A DNA stretch of 64,000 nt from Cryptomeria japonica (Eukaryota > Streptophyta > Pinopsida > Cupressales > Cupressaceae). Shown piece after piece: positions 60,771-64,000 of this stretch (its first letter is position 1; every line of letters begins with the position of its first letter). Below the pieces are notes generated by a model. That model did no database searches. It was not told the origin of the DNA and saw only the letters and a list, made by a program, of their open reading frames with translations. The stretch lies in contig NC_081410.1 in the NCBI RefSeq assembly GCF_030272615.1, forward strand, positions 568,683,152 to 568,747,151, given 5' to 3'. The position numbers and the translations under genes are program-made.

Positions 60771-61732
60771 TTAAGGAGATGCAAGATCTTAGGGGGAGCT
60801 ACTTATTGATCATACCATTTTACCCCCAAATTTTGAAAAGGACAAGTGCAAGGACATGATGCTACACGTATAAGGAAGACCATGTTTAAAAAGATGGCAT
60901 GGAGGAAGAAGATGAGATGGCAAATGTTATAGTTTATTCTTTGGTAACATTTCAAGCTCAGACATTGGTTGCTTGTATCTAGCATGAAGTTTTCAGTGAA
61001 AAGACACCTCATTGTAACTGCACACTTGTATATGAAAGGATGTACACTATTGCAAAAAATTTGAACAAAAATCAGTTGATAGTCCACAGTGCATAAGGTT
61101 ATCCATTGATGATTTCAAATGAGCCACATAAATTCCTGTGATAAATAATTTTCTTCAATAGGAAAGGATATTATTCATAGGATCAATGAAAGGTTAAGTA
61201 TGATAAAGCATGAAAGAGAATATGATCATGTAGATGCACTGGCTCAAAGGGAGCTTAGTGATTAAAACCTTGCTCATCCTTGAACATGTGTGTGTGCTAC
61301 AAGGGTGATGAAGCATAGAATTTATTTATCTCAGGCCAGTAAGTGTATTGATTGGTTCAAGGAAGTGGTTGTAGCATGATAGGTCAGAAAGAATGAAGAT
61401 GAAGTTGCAGGATGTTTTAGCATGCCAGTAGCAGGTCTCAGGGAGAGACAAGTTATTTTTATAAGTAGTATTGGCACTGCTCTTTCAACAATTTGAGATA
61501 CATAGACAAGTCAAGGTATACAAAGTTTGAGATACATTTCATGTTACATACTAAAGATGCATAAGGAGAGAGATGCATAGACAAGTCAAGGTATAGAAAG
61601 TTTGAGATACATTTCATGTTACATACTAAAGATTTAAAAGGGGATAAGAATATGTCTAAGTCTGTTGGCAGCCATCCACTTTGCTATTGTTGTCAAAGGG
61701 GGAGAGTGATGATTAGTGTTGACATCAATGCC
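60771..61732 (+). other. E2 internal region after gag, no pol and no ORF2
   Basis: Nearly 1 kb without any supported coding sequence. A 64-bp sequence near 61502-61634 is duplicated in tandem (tcaaggtataNaaagtttgagatacatttcatg, twice). A first purine tract (tcaaagggggagag, 61693-61706) precedes the one beside the LTR. Confidence 0.6.
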
Positions 61733-61744
61733 AAAGGGGGAGAT
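61733..61744 (+). other. E2 polypurine tract in a hairpin loop
   Basis: aaagggggagat immediately before the 3' LTR. The upstream gttgacatcaatgccaa (about 61718-61734) is the reverse complement of ttggcattgatgtcaac, both halves of which occur in the first 40 bases of the LTR. Confidence 0.75.
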
Positions 61745-62174
61745 TGTTGGCATTGAAGTTGTCATTGATGTCAACATGTGTGTGTAGAATTGAGTTGATT
61801 GATGTCAACAATTGAGTTGATGCAGCAAATGATGAGGTGTTCTAGAATGAAGATGTGGTGTATATAGAGATGTAAAGATGATAAGTGCCATAGAGTACAA
61901 GTGTAGTAAGCTTGACAGAGAATGTGCAAAGTGATTGCTCCACACCCACAGGACTTTGATACAAAGGCATGTAGGACAATAGGTTGGCTAAATACAGCGA
62001 TGCAGGATGATGATGATGCCTCAGAGGAAGATCACATTGGCTCGTATGGTGTTGCATCAGAATGGTAGAGTTTTGTAGGTCATATGATAATGTATGGTGT
62101 GCATAACACAAAGACATGAGAAGAGCTTAACACACAGGTTATGCAGTAAGTAATGTTGTAGGCTGTAGAAGAAA

Positions 62175-62794
62175 ATGGATTACAAAATGCAATCTATGTT
62201 GGAGTTGATTTACATATGCCTCATAGTGTATAGGACCCATCGGGTCTGATTCATGAGGACTCTAGATTCAAATACATTGATTCATGGTAGTTTGATCTGA
62301 ATGGCGGTTTGAATCGATGACCTCTATCACTAATCAAAGTATTGCGCTTAACTGGAAAGGTTGAGTTGGATTTGAGTGGTCCCCATATATCTAGATGTTT
62401 GCATATGTACACATGTTGATAGTGGTCTAGAGTTACACACTAGTGATTTGTACATGTGGGGTCTTGTATTGTGTGTGGCAGCAAATGGATTACAAAGTGC
62501 AATCTATACTGGAGTTGATTTACATATGCCTCATAGTGCATAGGACCCATCGGGTTTGATTCATGAGGACTCTAGATTCAAATACATTGATTCATGGTAG
62601 TTTGATCTAAATGGCAGTTCGAATCAACGACCTCTATCGCTAATCAAAGTATCACGCTTAACTGGAAAGGTTGAGTTGGATTCGAGTGGTCCCCATATAT
62701 ATAAATGTTTGCATATGTACACGTGTTGATAGTGGTCTAGAGTTACACACTGGTGAGTTGTACATGTGGGGTCTTGTATTGTGTGTGGTAGCAA
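62175..62794. repeat. 310-bp tandem duplication within the E2 3' LTR
   Basis: Two adjacent copies, 62175-62484 and 62485-62794, each starting atggattacaaa. The joint lies at gcaaatgg. The 5' LTR has one copy (from about 48856). The copies differ by several percent. Confidence 0.85.
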
Positions 62795-62934
62795 AGATGG
62801 CATGGCTGATGATATAAGTGCTAAGTGGAATCCCTTATTTGACGTGGCAGCAAAGTGGCATTTGGCTATTTGTCTACAGGGATGACATTTTGCCCATATT
62901 CATAGTGTGGGCTCGATGTCTTGGTAGTGGTGGT

Positions 62935-63725
62935 ATCCCACTATCCCGTGGGGTGATGGACAAGAAGAGTGAGGCCCTATAGGGTGACTCAAGAAAGCGG
63001 ATAATGTTCTCCTTTCTATCCCATAGAGTCAAATATTGTAAAGATGCAGGCATTTTAGGTAACAAAAAGATAGAAGTTAAAGGCTTCTCGTTGTCTCGCA
63101 CTACAAAAATTCAAGGTCGAAGACCCCTGCTATCCTGCAAATTGTTGTTGAGCATTGGTTGACCGTATAGGACAAGAAAAGTCAAGGGGAACTCGCTATC
63201 TCACGCCATGCAAAGTGTGTGCATATTATTCATATGGGATAACTCCAAGCTAGGCATAGCGACCCCTGCTATCTCACACCTTATTTGCGATTAGACTAAA
63301 GGTCTTGTGGGGTAACACAAGAAGAAGCAAGGAATGCTTCCCGCTATCCTGTGGCACTGAGAAAGACAAGATGATGGTCATGCGTGGCAACATGAAGAGA
63401 GCAGTGAATGTTCCCACTATCTCGCACCATTCAAGATGGATGAGGGATGGTTGTAGGGGAAAAGGTAGTAAAGCAAGGTATGGATCTTGCTATCCCGTAG
63501 CCTATAGGTGGATGGAAATTGGATCCCGTGGGACATGTTAAAAATCAAAATGGCAAGTATCCCACCATCCCGCATCCTAAGAGGCAATTGAAGAATGACC
63601 TTGCGAGATAGCAAGAAGTGAATGGGGACATGTCCACCGCTATCCCGCAATGACAAAGACCAGAGGATAGAACCCTAGTGGGGAAATAAAATGAGAGATG
63701 ATGCATATCCCGCCATCTCGCAGAG
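62935..63725. repeat. CCCGCTATCCCGTG subrepeat array, 3' LTR copy
   Basis: Same array as 55983-56800. Many words differ at CpG positions (for example cccgctatcccg versus cccactatctcg), as expected if methylated cytosines decayed. Confidence 0.7.
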
Positions 63726-64000
63726 ACATATTTAATGGTATTGTGACCACTAGAGATGTCTTTAGTAGCCTGTTAGATACACAGATCCACGTGGCAGTCA
63801 ACCAAGTTTGACCAGATGACCTAGATGATTATTAAGAAGACTTTTGATGCCATAGATGTCTACCAATAGACTCGATGGTCCACATGGATGATGATTGGAC
63901 GTTGATCGAGCTTGACCAAGTGACTTGGACACTAAAGCAGATGATTTTAGCCACATGAGTGCATGTGGATAGGCAAAATGATCTATGTGGTGATTGATCG

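Larger units (their letters stand above)
48423..64000 (+). mobile_element. E2: gag-only retrotransposon with LTRs of about 3.5 kb
   Basis: The 5' LTR starts TGTTGGCATTGAAG at 48423, is interrupted by E1 (49313-55982), resumes at 55983 and ends near 58582. There follow a primer site TTGCTATCAGAGCCC (58584-58598), gag (58657 to about 60770), no pol, a polypurine tract (61733-61744), and a 3' LTR from 61745 past the window end. Without E1 the LTR is about 3485 bp, longer than the internal region of about 3160 bp. Confidence 0.8.
61745..64000 (+). repeat. E2 3' LTR, cut by the window edge
   Basis: Starts TGTTGGCATTGAAG. 2256 bp visible of an expected 3.5 kb or more. It preserves the empty E1 insertion site near 62940-62944 and has a private 310-bp tandem duplication. 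Confidence 0.85.

Overview
The window is nuclear DNA of a seed plant: AT-rich, dense in long terminal repeat (LTR) retrotransposons and LINEs, with plant-type gene relics (UDP-glycosyltransferase, vacuolar iron transporter) and an intron-bearing CYP76-type cytochrome P450 present twice. The heavy nesting of old elements suggests a large genome, perhaps a gymnosperm, but the species is an inference only. The only intact host gene is the P450. Everything else is transposon, repeat or pseudogene.

Layout. (1) 1-8690, block A: the end of a Copia-like LTR with its leader; a minus-strand pol-less retrotransposon (gag plus an unknown ORF2) carrying a small TRIM element; a glycosyltransferase relic; an (AG)n run; a 1.1 kb pyrimidine tract. 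(2) 9541-13519, block B: a decayed P450 relic followed by an intact P450 gene (11502-13106). (3) 13520-20576: mostly empty, with a 5'-truncated LINE at 17395-20430. (4) 20577-35076, block A': a second, same-orientation copy of block A, interrupted by a 6.2 kb LINE (26767-32995) with target-site duplication. (5) 35077-39793: a truncated minus-strand LTR element. (6) 39794-43768, block B': an inverted copy of block B with the second P450 (40209-41813, minus). (7) 43769-48422: an iron-transporter relic and a LINE fragment split by a terminal-inverted-repeat element. (8) 48423-64000: a retrotransposon (E2) with LTRs of about 3.5 kb and only a gag inside; a second retrotransposon (E1, 49313-55982) sits inside its 5' LTR.

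Main biology. The two P450 copies are nearly identical and convergent, but the minus-strand copy has lost the GT of its 93-bp intron donor. The intron is in frame and stop-free, so retention would insert 31 residues just before the I-helix. The retrotransposons form an apparent family (E_A, E_A', E1, E2) with initiator-Met primer sites, coiled-coil gag proteins with four CCHC knuckles and no reverse transcriptase or integrase. Three of them carry a homologous long ORF2 of unknown function. A separate 327-bp TRIM has LTRs that each contain a tRNA-like sequence with full A and B boxes.
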